A stretch of 64,000 bases of DNA from Butyrivibrio sp. INlla14 (GTDB lineage: Bacteria; Bacillota; Clostridia; Lachnospirales; Lachnospiraceae). The stretch is taken from the NCBI RefSeq assembly GCF_900102515.1, contig NZ_FMVS01000010.1, forward strand, positions 62,001-126,000, written 5' to 3'. The position numbers and the translations under genes were made by a program. Shown here in pieces: positions 28,161 to 35,474 of this stretch (the stretch's first letter is position 1; each line of letters opens with the position of its first letter). Under the pieces are notes generated by a model that saw only the letters and a program-made list of their open reading frames with translations, did not search any database and was not told the DNA's origin.

Positions 28161-28280
28161 GTTTTCCACAAGCACATGCACTGGAGTGAGTTTAGCTCTA
28201 TGGAGACGAGACAATTCCTCTGAATTGGCTCGTCGGAATGCCCAGAGCTACCGATCTACAGTGCATGTGCTGTGGAAAAC
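28161..28280 (+). ncRNA. Highly structured leader RNA upstream of the binding-protein gene
   Basis: A 120-base region folds into nested stems with almost no unpaired ambiguity. P1 has 10 pairs (28161-28170 with 28271-28280), one bulged A at 28171, then 11 pairs (28172-28182 with 28260-28270). P2 has seven pairs (28193-28199 with 28244-28250). P3 has six pairs (28205-28210 with 28229-28234), followed by P4 with six pairs (28212-28217 with 28222-28227, loop CTCT). Purine-rich internal loops lie at 28183-28192 and 28235-28243. CCGAT at 28251-28255 could alternatively pair with ATCGG at 28287-28291, just outside P1. The element ends 58 bases before the start codon. I do not recognise it as a known riboswitch class. 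Alternatives are an mRNA-stabilising leader or a processed small RNA. Confidence 0.7.
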
Positions 28281-28338
28281 GGAGAAATCGGTACCAATCC
28301 CGTGGTGGGAAAAAGTATATAAAAATGGAGGTATAGTT

Positions 28339-30060
28339 ATGAAGAAAAAGGTATTATCCATGTTTCTTGCATCTGCAATGGCACTTTCAGTAGTTGCCTG
28401 CGGATCATCAAACGGGGGCGCTGACACAACAGCATCAAATGAAACTACTCCTGCACAGGAGACAAAAGAAGAAACTGCAGCAGCTGAAACACCAGCTGAA
28501 CCAGAGACTTCTTCAGAGCTTACAGATGGTAAGTTTGCTGAAACAAGAAAGATCACAGTTGAGATCTACGACAGAGGAAATGACGGCGGATCAGATCCTG
28601 AGAACAACATGTACACAGAGTACATCAAAAAGGGAATGCTTGAGGAGCACAACGTAGAAGTTACCTTCAAGAAGGTTCCAAGATGGACAGAGGTTGATGA
28701 TATCAACAACCTTCTTGCAGCTGGCGAAGCTCCAGATATCTGCGTAACATATTCATATCCTACAGTTCTTACATACGCTCAGATGGGCGGTGTTATCGAT
28801 CTTAGCGAAATGATCGAGACATATAAGGGTGATCTTCCAAACCTTTGGGGATGGCTTGGCGACACAAATATGCTCTGGGATAAGGATCCTAAGACTGGCT
28901 CTGTATGGGCACTTGAAGGAAAGAGAGCAGAACAGCAGAGAATCGTTACTTTCGTTCGTCAGGACTGGCTTGATAAGCTGAACTTAAAGGCTCCTACAAC
29001 AACTCAGGAGTTTGAAGATATGCTTGTAGCATTCAGAGACAACGCTGATACACTTCTTGGCGCTGATGCTTCCAAGATGGTTCCTTTCTCAACAAGCTAT
29101 GATATCGGTTGGAGAGCTTCAAATATCATCACTTCATTCATGGATCCAGCTATCACAGATAAAGAGTACTATATTAACGGATTTGATGACAGAATGGTTA
29201 CACAGGCTTCTACAAAGGAAGCTGTAAGACTTCTTAATAAGTGGTACAACGACGGCCTCATGTGGAAAGACTTCGCTCTTTATGGAAGCGGAGATACAAC
29301 TGAGGATGACATGATCAAGGCTGGTTACGTTGGTGCCTTCCAGCACAACTGGGATTATGTATTTAGAAATGGTGAAGATTCAATCAATGCCAACCTTAAG
29401 AGAAATATTGGCGAAGATGCTAAGTTTGTTCCTGTAGATTGCTTCCAGAACTCAGCTAACAAGTATTCTAAGTGGCTTTACAGCTCAGCTGGAGACAGAA
29501 AGATCTTCTTCCCTACAACAAACACAGAGCCTCTTGCATCACTTCTTTACCTTGATTTCATTTCAAAGCCAGATACAATCAAGTATCTCCAGGCTGGTGA
29601 TGAGGGTGTTACACATGAAGTTCTTGATTCTGGTGCTATCCAGATCATTGCAGCAACAGGTGATGCAATCCAGAACTCTGGTAAGAACATTGACTACACA
29701 ATCACATGTAACGGAACATACTTTGGCGATGAGAAGCTTGCAGCTCTTTCACTTGCATATGGTTATGCAGAAGCTGATCCTGAGCTTGTAGATCAGGCTA
29801 ACAAGATTGCTATGGCAGATGGTCTTGAGCCAAAGAATGTTAACGTTGGTGAGATCACAGCAGAAGCTGGTGTTGGTGATACTCTTTCATCAAAGAGAGA
29901 TCAGGTTTATGACAACGCAGTCGTTGCTTCTGTAGATAGCTTTGACTCAACATGGGATAGCTTCCTTTCAGATTACCTCTCAGCAGGTGGACAGGCTATC
30001 ATTGATGAGCGTACTCAGAAGTGGGCAGAGTACTTCGGCGATGCTGATATGCTCCCATAA
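28339..30060 (+). CDS. ABC transporter sugar-binding lipoprotein
   Basis: Encodes 573 residues from ATG 28339, with GGAGGT seven bases upstream. The in-frame extension to 28156 runs through the structured leader and is not credible. The signal peptide MKKKVLSMFLASAMALSVVAC ends at a lipobox Cys, followed by a Ser/Thr/Glu-rich spacer, so the protein is tethered to the outside of the membrane. The rest is a family-1-type extracellular solute-binding fold of the large LplA class seen with LplB/YtcP permeases (motif LLAAGEAPDICVTYSYP). It would bind xylo- or aldouronic oligosaccharides. A strong terminator follows. Confidence 0.95.
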   Translation: MKKKVLSMFLASAMALSVVACGSSNGGADTTASNETTPAQETKEETAAAETPAEPETSSELTDGKFAETRKITVEIYDRGNDGGSDPENNMYTEYIKKGMLEEHNVEVTFKKVPRWTEVDDINNLLAAGEAPDICVTYSYPTVLTYAQMGGVIDLSEMIETYKGDLPNLWGWLGDTNMLWDKDPKTGSVWALEGKRAEQQRIVTFVRQDWLDKLNLKAPTTTQEFEDMLVAFRDNADTLLGADASKMVPFSTSYDIGWRASNIITSFMDPAITDKEYYINGFDDRMVTQASTKEAVRLLNKWYNDGLMWKDFALYGSGDTTEDDMIKAGYVGAFQHNWDYVFRNGEDSINANLKRNIGEDAKFVPVDCFQNSANKYSKWLYSSAGDRKIFFPTTNTEPLASLLYLDFISKPDTIKYLQAGDEGVTHEVLDSGAIQIIAATGDAIQNSGKNIDYTITCNGTYFGDEKLAALSLAYGYAEADPELVDQANKIAMADGLEPKNVNVGEITAEAGVGDTLSSKRDQVYDNAVVASVDSFDSTWDSFLSDYLSAGGQAIIDERTQKWAEYFGDADMLP

Positions 30061-30088
30061 TAAAAGCTAAATACTGACAGATTTTTCT

Positions 30089-30117
30089 GGCGCGGCCTTT
30101 TTTGGCCGCGCCGTTTT
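30089..30117 (+). terminator. Intrinsic terminator after the binding-protein gene
   Basis: Nine-pair GC-rich stem GGCGCGGCC/GGCCGCGCC (30089-30097 with 30104-30112), a loop of six T, then GTTTTGTT. It ends the ABC transporter transcript. Confidence 0.88.
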
Positions 30118-30233
30118 GTTGCACAAGACCGGCAAGCGAATGGATGCTTGCATACAAATTAATCTGTCTACATGGTAAAATGTATTACATGATATAAAAA
30201 AATGAGATTTATACCTATCATGGAGCGAGATGC

Positions 30234-31058
30234 ATGACAAGTAAAAAGGATAAAAACGGGTTAACTGAAAAAGAATTCCTTCGAAATTACAAGGCTGATG
30301 GCTATGAAAAACCTTCTGTATCTACTGATATTCTTGTTCTTGGGACAAGTCCTGATCTTAAAAATATGAGAATTCTTCTGGTAAAAAGAAATGAGCATCC
30401 GTTTCTTGATATGTGGTCACTTCCTGGAGGATTTGTCCATCAGGATGAAACTGCTTATCAGGCAGCAGCGAGAGTTCTATCTCAAAAAGCCGGCCTTGAA
30501 AATACATACCTTGATCAGATCTATACCTTTACAAGGCCTGGAAGAGATCCCAGGACCTGGGTTATGAGTATAGCTTATCTGGCACTTGTTTCGGATACCC
30601 GGGATGAAGTAGTGGATGGGACTTATAAGACTATGGAGTCGGCGTGGTTTGATATGATTATCGATCAGGACGAGATTAGATTTGTCAATCAGAATAGACA
30701 TGTGGAAATCAAGTATTCTATAGAGAGTAAGTCTTTTAAAAATGGAAGGATAACCTACGAGAACCTGGTTTCGACGCCAGCTTCCAAGGAGCTGCTTGCA
30801 TTTGATCATATTGAGATCATCATTGAATCTATTTTAAAGCTCAAGGCTGAATTTGAGCATACAGATTTATCTTTTAACATGATTGGAGAAAAGTTTACAC
30901 TGCCGGATCTTCAGGCTATTTATGAGCTTGTTCTTGGCAAGAAGCTGTACAAGACTAACTTTAGGGCACTCGTGGCTCCTAAGATAGAAGCTACCTGTGA
31001 AAAAAGAAAATCTATTATCAGTAACAAAATGTCAGCAGAATATAGATATATAGGATAG
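30234..31058 (+). CDS. NrtR-like transcriptional regulator (catalytically dead Nudix domain plus winged helix)
   Basis: Encodes 274 residues. Residues ~25-170 form a Nudix fold (VSTDILVLGTS..., DMWSLPGGFVHQDE). The Nudix box keeps the Gly, the first Glu and the Arg, but the catalytic REUxEE core reads R-V-L-S-Q-K, so metal-dependent hydrolysis is not expected. The C-terminal part (about 195-274) matches the winged helix of NrtR regulators (FTLPDLQAIYELVLGKKLYKTNFRA). NrtR proteins bind ADP-ribose or related NAD metabolites and repress NAD-metabolism genes. Terminators lie on both sides, so it is monocistronic. Two palindromic sites just downstream, in front of the next operon, are its likely operators. 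Confidence 0.87.
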   Translation: MTSKKDKNGLTEKEFLRNYKADGYEKPSVSTDILVLGTSPDLKNMRILLVKRNEHPFLDMWSLPGGFVHQDETAYQAAARVLSQKAGLENTYLDQIYTFTRPGRDPRTWVMSIAYLALVSDTRDEVVDGTYKTMESAWFDMIIDQDEIRFVNQNRHVEIKYSIESKSFKNGRITYENLVSTPASKELLAFDHIEIIIESILKLKAEFEHTDLSFNMIGEKFTLPDLQAIYELVLGKKLYKTNFRALVAPKIEATCEKRKSIISNKMSAEYRYIG

Positions 31059-31074
31059 TAAAGATACGTTTCAG

Positions 31075-31110
31075 GCCTGATCACTGGAAATGATCAGGTC
31101 TTATTTTTTT
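31075..31110 (+). terminator. Intrinsic terminator after the NrtR-like gene
   Basis: Eight-pair stem CCTGATCA/TGATCAGG (31076-31083 with 31091-31098, loop of seven), followed by TCTTATTTTTTTC. Its T-tract lies directly against the -35 box of the next promoter, insulating the two units. Confidence 0.85.
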
Positions 31111-31111
31111 C

Positions 31112-31140
31112 TTGACAAAGTAGTAAAATGCTACTAATAT
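31112..31140 (+). promoter_or_regulatory. Sigma-70-type promoter of the SPFH operon
   Basis: A perfect -35 TTGACA (31112-31117) and a -10 TAATAT (31135-31140), 17 bases apart. An alternative -10, TATAAA, lies at 31138-31143. The spacer is almost entirely occupied by operator 1, so a bound repressor would block RNA polymerase. Confidence 0.75.
31119..31135 (+). promoter_or_regulatory. Palindromic operator 1 (AGTAG-N7-CTACT)
   Basis: Perfect half-sites AGTAG (31119-31123) and CTACT (31131-31135) with an A/T-rich seven-base centre, located between the -35 and -10 boxes. The same sequence pattern recurs 38 bases downstream (centre to centre), which argues against chance. The NrtR-like protein encoded just upstream is the likely ligand-responsive repressor. 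Confidence 0.7.
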
Positions 31141-31156
31141 AAAATCAACAAAAGAA

Positions 31157-31173
31157 AGTAGCAAATAACTACT
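31157..31173 (+). promoter_or_regulatory. Palindromic operator 2 (AGTAG-N7-CTACT)
   Basis: A second copy of the palindrome: AGTAG at 31157-31161 and CTACT at 31169-31173, again with an A-rich seven-base spacer. It is followed by TAATC, as operator 1 is followed by AATAT. It lies downstream of the -10, in the expected initially transcribed region, 21 bases before the SPFH start codon. Confidence 0.7.
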
Positions 31174-31194
31174 AATCAAATCGGGAGGCCCACT

Positions 31195-32415
31195 ATGAAA
31201 TTCAAAAAGTTTAAACCAAATGATTATGTAATGGTGATTAAAAATGGAAAGGTTGTCAGAGAGGGACTTGGACTGTCTGTATTATACAATGACCTTACAA
31301 CCAGTATCATGGTTGCGCCATCTACAGCGTTTGATGGTGCATTCGCTTTTGATGACGTGGTAACAAGTGATTACCAGAGCGTATGTGTTCAGGGGGTTAC
31401 AACATATATGATCACGGATTATAACAAGGCTGCCAAGATGCTTGATTTTGCGTATCAGCCTCCCATCCAGACAGATGACAAGATTGCAGAGCAGATGGCT
31501 CTTTTGGAAAAGAGAATCAACAACATCATTAAAGCTATCGTGATCAGAGAAGTTAGCAAGAAGGATGTTCGTACAATAATCAGACTTGCAGATGAGATGG
31601 CAGAGACAATAGAGACAGCGCTTACAAGTGATGAGTCTATAGCCAAACTTGGTGTTAGCATAGTTGCGATAAACATCCTGGGAATTAATCCTAAAGCGGA
31701 GACCAGAAAGGCTCTGGAGGCAGCAGCCAGGGAGCAGATCTTAAAGGAGCAGGACGATGCAATTTATATGCGTAGAAATGCTGCTATTGAACAGGAACGC
31801 GTTATCAAGGAAAATGAGATCAATACAGAGATCAAGGTAGCTGAAAAAGAGAAAGAGAAGGAAGAAAAAGAGCAGGAGATGAGGCAGTACGTGCTGCGCT
31901 GCGACCTGGATATGAAGAAGGAGCAGGAGGAAAGAGAGCAGGAGATGCGCCTTAAGGCTCTTAGAAGCGAACTTGCCATGAATACCGAGAAACAGGAAAA
32001 GGAATTCGCTCTTAAAGAGATGGCAGCTGCCAAGAAACTTCAGATTGAAAATAAGGAAATGCTGGGTAAGATAGAACTTGAGAAGAAGAACAGTGAATAC
32101 ACTGCTCTGGAAGTTGAAAATGAAAAGGCTAAGGCAGATCAGCAGGCATATGCACTTGCAGGAATTGTTAAGGCATACAATCAGCTCAACGTGGCTCTTG
32201 TTGAAGCTTGCGCAATGGCTCAGATGGATCCTGCCACACTTATGGCTAAGGCCTTCATGAACATTGGTGATAACGCAGACAAGATTGGGACAATCAACTT
32301 TACGCCAGATCTATTGCAGACATTAACTGGAGGAATCGCAAGGGAAACTGCAGGTCTGACAGCAGATAAAGTGAAGGACGCAGCAAATGCTGTGCTGGGA
32401 CAGAAAAAGAAATAA
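31195..32415 (+). CDS. SPFH/band-7 family protein, cytoplasmic form
   Basis: Encodes 406 residues. Residues ~1-180 form an SPFH (stomatin/prohibitin-like) domain (NDYVMVIKNGKVVREGLGLSV, then DKAAKMLDF-like and EVSKKDVRTIIRLADEM). Residues ~185-330 are a long charged coiled coil rich in EKEKEEKEQEM-type repeats. The C-terminus is a helical Ala-rich tail. No N-terminal membrane helix or signal is visible, unlike flotillins, so it probably assembles as a cytoplasmic or peripherally bound ring or filament. GGGAGG precedes the ATG. It is the first gene of the operator-controlled operon, and the next gene follows by 22 bases. Confidence 0.85.
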   Translation: MKFKKFKPNDYVMVIKNGKVVREGLGLSVLYNDLTTSIMVAPSTAFDGAFAFDDVVTSDYQSVCVQGVTTYMITDYNKAAKMLDFAYQPPIQTDDKIAEQMALLEKRINNIIKAIVIREVSKKDVRTIIRLADEMAETIETALTSDESIAKLGVSIVAINILGINPKAETRKALEAAAREQILKEQDDAIYMRRNAAIEQERVIKENEINTEIKVAEKEKEKEEKEQEMRQYVLRCDLDMKKEQEEREQEMRLKALRSELAMNTEKQEKEFALKEMAAAKKLQIENKEMLGKIELEKKNSEYTALEVENEKAKADQQAYALAGIVKAYNQLNVALVEACAMAQMDPATLMAKAFMNIGDNADKIGTINFTPDLLQTLTGGIARETAGLTADKVKDAANAVLGQKKK

Positions 32416-32437
32416 GCAAGCAGGAGATACTTAAATT

Positions 32438-33367
32438 ATGGACAGAGGGATGAATAAGGTAGTTCTCATAAAGCGCCGAACAAGATACGAGGAACTGAAA
32501 AGAAGATATAATACCGTAGAACAGGCCAGGTTCTACATTGAACATCTGGGAGCAGATTTCTCTGATTATGAAACAGAGGATAAAAACTATAACGCGGCTC
32601 TTGAAAGTGTGAGAAGCCTTGTTCGCCCAATGGCCAGACTTCAGGAAATAGACAGAGAATACCTGCCCAATATGATATTTGGCAAGGATGACATAGTTAT
32701 CGCAGTTGGCCAGGATGGACTCGTAGCCAATGCCATGAAATATCTGGATGGACAGCCTCTGATCGGAGTTAACCCAGATCCTGCCAGATGGGATGGAGTT
32801 CTTTTACCATTTGAAACAGGGGATATTAAGGGTATTTTACCCAAGGTTATTGATGGAAGCTTTGATGCCAAAAGTGTTACAATGGGTAAAGTGGAATCTA
32901 AGGATGGCCAGGTCCTATACGCGGTTAATGACTTTTTTATCGGCGTATCCAACCACACATCTGCAAGATACCACATTAACTACCGTGATCAGGTTGAAAA
33001 TCAGTCCTCATCAGGGATTATCATTTCTACTGGATTTGGAATGACTGGTTGGCACAAATCAGTTATGGCGGAATTTAGAGGAATGGCCAGGGCTTTTGGC
33101 ATGGGGAGTGTTCCGGAACCATCATATGATTGGGGAGCGAGGCAATTGACATTTCAGGTAAGAGAGCCTTATCCTAGCAGATTTACTCAGGCAGATATTG
33201 TTTATGGACAGATTGGCGGAGACGAGAAGCTGATCGTTACTTCTGACATGAGTGAAAACGGCGTAGTCTTTTCAGATGGTATTATCGATGACACAATTGA
33301 TTTCAATGCTGGTATGGAGATCAAGATTGGCGTCTCGGACCGTATTGGAAGGCTCGTGACCGGTTAG
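32438..33367 (+). CDS. NAD-kinase-like protein
   Basis: Encodes 309 residues. The ATP-NAD kinase fold is recognisable from three blocks in order. These are VIAVGQDGLVANAMKYL (the family GGDG motif, with Gln in place of the second Gly), YAVNDFFIGVSNHTSA (the NE/D block), and SSGIIISTGFGMTGWHKS (the family STPTGS-type substrate loop, altered). It is therefore a divergent relative that may still phosphorylate NAD or a related nucleotide, or may only bind it. The first ~75 residues are an N-terminal helical extension. It is cotranscribed with the SPFH gene and the methyltransferase gene, which starts 7 bases after this stop. Confidence 0.8.
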   Translation: MDRGMNKVVLIKRRTRYEELKRRYNTVEQARFYIEHLGADFSDYETEDKNYNAALESVRSLVRPMARLQEIDREYLPNMIFGKDDIVIAVGQDGLVANAMKYLDGQPLIGVNPDPARWDGVLLPFETGDIKGILPKVIDGSFDAKSVTMGKVESKDGQVLYAVNDFFIGVSNHTSARYHINYRDQVENQSSSGIIISTGFGMTGWHKSVMAEFRGMARAFGMGSVPEPSYDWGARQLTFQVREPYPSRFTQADIVYGQIGGDEKLIVTSDMSENGVVFSDGIIDDTIDFNAGMEIKIGVSDRIGRLVTG

Positions 33368-33374
33368 GAGTCAT

Positions 33375-35363
33375 ATGTCAGCAAGTTTTGATAAGTTTTT
33401 TGACCAGGATGGGAATATAAGAGAAGGGGTTCTTACAGGCAATACATGGCTTAAGCTTCTGACAGATACAGATAATGTATATGTTAATGCTGAGCGACTT
33501 GACAGTATTGGAAGTCTTTCTGGCAAAGAGACTTTAATGTATGTTATGCGCACTTTGGACATTCTTGATGAGATATCTTCAGAAAAAGAGCTTAACAAGC
33601 AGGAAAAGGATGTGATCGAAACAGTTCTTAAATGGTCTGAGGTTGCCAAGGGCGGTTTGTCTAAAGAGAGAAATGAATGGAGGAAAAAGGGTTATCCAAT
33701 AGATATCCACAATATAGCCTCCGCTGAAATATATAAAGATGAAACAGGAGATGATGGCCTTATCTATACACTGATCAAGACTCATGGAGTTATTGGTCAG
33801 TGTATTCGCGGTGAGATCTCTGTTTCTGCAAACAAAGAGCTTCTTGCATATCGAAAGTATAATGCTCTCGATATGAAGAGGCTCTTACTTGTGCTCAACG
33901 AATGCATCATAAGGGCTGTTTCAGACAAAATATGGGATTCAGTAAAAGTAAGTACCAAGTCTCTTATAGACAATATAGTATCCGGAGAACTTACTGAGTT
34001 TTCTCCTCAGTACAGGCTTCAGAGACTATGTCCTGGTGAGATGGAATTCTTTGGAAGTGATGTGGACTTTTTTGCAAAAGAGATATTTCCTAAGTATGAG
34101 CTGTGGTATTTCGAAGCTGCTCTTTCCAGCTTTGATATGGGACAGATCAGGACAATCCTGACTAATACTGTAAAAGAAATAGAGATCTCAGGGCAGGAGG
34201 TTTTGCATCTTAACTTTAAGCCTCTGGCAGACAGCCTTCTCTATGATTATGAGGGCAAAAAGCATGTAAATGTCTACAAAAAGCGTATTATCGAAAAATA
34301 TCTTTTGGATTCATCTGTCCAGAATGTGGATATCGACGTGAAGATAGAAAATAAGAGTGCTTTTGTGGATTTCAAGTTCTCAAAGGTCTGCGAAAAGCTT
34401 ATTGAATTCTGCGTGGAAGCAGAAAGGAGCGGTCTTCTTACCTTTGAAAAGAGCATAATTGTTCTCTATGACATGTTTGGCTTTAGAAGAGATGCATTTG
34501 ACAGGCTCAATAATGAAGACAAGTACCTGATGACTATGAATAATGTTTCTGCAAGCACCAAAGACAGCATCATTGATTATGTCACTGGAGAAAGTGTAGT
34601 GGATGTTGGATCAGGCGGTGGAATTCTTCTTGATAAGCTTGAAGGTAAATTCCCTGACAAGCAGATCATAGGAACGGATATATCTACCAATGTCATCGAA
34701 ACTCTTGATCAGAAGAAACACAGAGAAGGCCACAAATGGAATGTTCTTGTGCACAACTTTGTGGATAGTACCATGGAAAGAGAAGTTGGAAGCATAATCT
34801 TTTCATCCATACTTCATGAAATATATTCATATACAGAAGGGACAAATGGGAAATTTGATATAGACAGCGTCAAGCTTGCTCTTAGAAATGCCTACGATAG
34901 CCTCGGCAAGGGCGGAAGGATCATTATAAGAGACGGAGTTAAAACAAGTGGTAATGCTGTAAGGAAAATAAGGTTTAAAACAGAGGCAGGACTTGATTTC
35001 TTCAAAAATTATGTGAAGGACTTTAAGGGGCTTAAGGACATTCCAGAGGAAAAGAAAGTTCTTTTTATAGATGAGGATAAACTCACGGTTGCAGGCGATA
35101 TAAACTTTATCAGGGAATTTCTTTTTACATATACATGGGGAATAGAAAGCTATGCCCATGAGGTTCAGGAGCAGTTTGGGTATTTCACTCTTGAGCAGTA
35201 CAGGGAGTTCTTTGAAGAGCTTGGAGCAAAGGTGATAGTAGCAAAAGAGCTTTTGGAGCCAGGTTATCCTGACAATCTTGGACAGTACCTGAATCTTCTT
35301 GATGAGAATGGAAATGTGGTGGAATACCCTGCTTCAAACTGCATAATTGTAGCTGAAAAATAA
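33375..35363 (+). CDS. Large protein with class I SAM-dependent methyltransferase domain
   Basis: Encodes 662 residues. The AGGAGT ribosome site overlaps the stop of the previous gene, so translation is coupled. Residues 1-~380 are helical with no domain I recognise. From ~400 a Rossmann methyltransferase appears: motif I is Asp410-Val-Gly-Ser-Gly-Gly-Gly, the acidic motif II is IIGTDIS, and motif IV is IIFSSILHEI. Further C-terminal strands include KGGRIIIRDGVKTSG. The target is unknown; nothing in the sequence decides between a small molecule, protein or nucleic acid. Its place behind an SPFH protein and a NAD-kinase-like protein under NrtR-like operators suggests a role linked to NAD or ADP-ribose status. 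Confidence 0.8.
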   Translation: MSASFDKFFDQDGNIREGVLTGNTWLKLLTDTDNVYVNAERLDSIGSLSGKETLMYVMRTLDILDEISSEKELNKQEKDVIETVLKWSEVAKGGLSKERNEWRKKGYPIDIHNIASAEIYKDETGDDGLIYTLIKTHGVIGQCIRGEISVSANKELLAYRKYNALDMKRLLLVLNECIIRAVSDKIWDSVKVSTKSLIDNIVSGELTEFSPQYRLQRLCPGEMEFFGSDVDFFAKEIFPKYELWYFEAALSSFDMGQIRTILTNTVKEIEISGQEVLHLNFKPLADSLLYDYEGKKHVNVYKKRIIEKYLLDSSVQNVDIDVKIENKSAFVDFKFSKVCEKLIEFCVEAERSGLLTFEKSIIVLYDMFGFRRDAFDRLNNEDKYLMTMNNVSASTKDSIIDYVTGESVVDVGSGGGILLDKLEGKFPDKQIIGTDISTNVIETLDQKKHREGHKWNVLVHNFVDSTMEREVGSIIFSSILHEIYSYTEGTNGKFDIDSVKLALRNAYDSLGKGGRIIIRDGVKTSGNAVRKIRFKTEAGLDFFKNYVKDFKGLKDIPEEKKVLFIDEDKLTVAGDINFIREFLFTYTWGIESYAHEVQEQFGYFTLEQYREFFEELGAKVIVAKELLEPGYPDNLGQYLNLLDENGNVVEYPASNCIIVAEK

Positions 35364-35474
35364 AACGCAAGTATTAAGAGGCATAGGGCAAAAAATGGTA
35401 AGAACATCAATCCTCCTTATGTAAAAATAGATAATACGGAAAGTATTATTTTGGAAAACTATGAGGATGAGTTG

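Noticed and set aside
28161..28280. Known riboswitch or T-box identity for the structured leader
   Set aside because: I looked for landmarks of the T-box, c-di-GMP, glycine, lysine, SAM, TPP, cobalamin, FMN, guanidine and glmS classes and found none, so it is left unassigned.
28156..28338. In-frame N-terminal extension of the binding lipoprotein
   Set aside because: It runs through the structured leader, places a signal peptide internally, and there is a perfect ribosome site and lipoprotein start at 28339.
30120..30233. A third NrtR-type operator in front of the NrtR-like gene
   Set aside because: The spacer has imperfect symmetry around ATGTATTACAT but no AGTAG-N7-CTACT; autoregulation is not supported.
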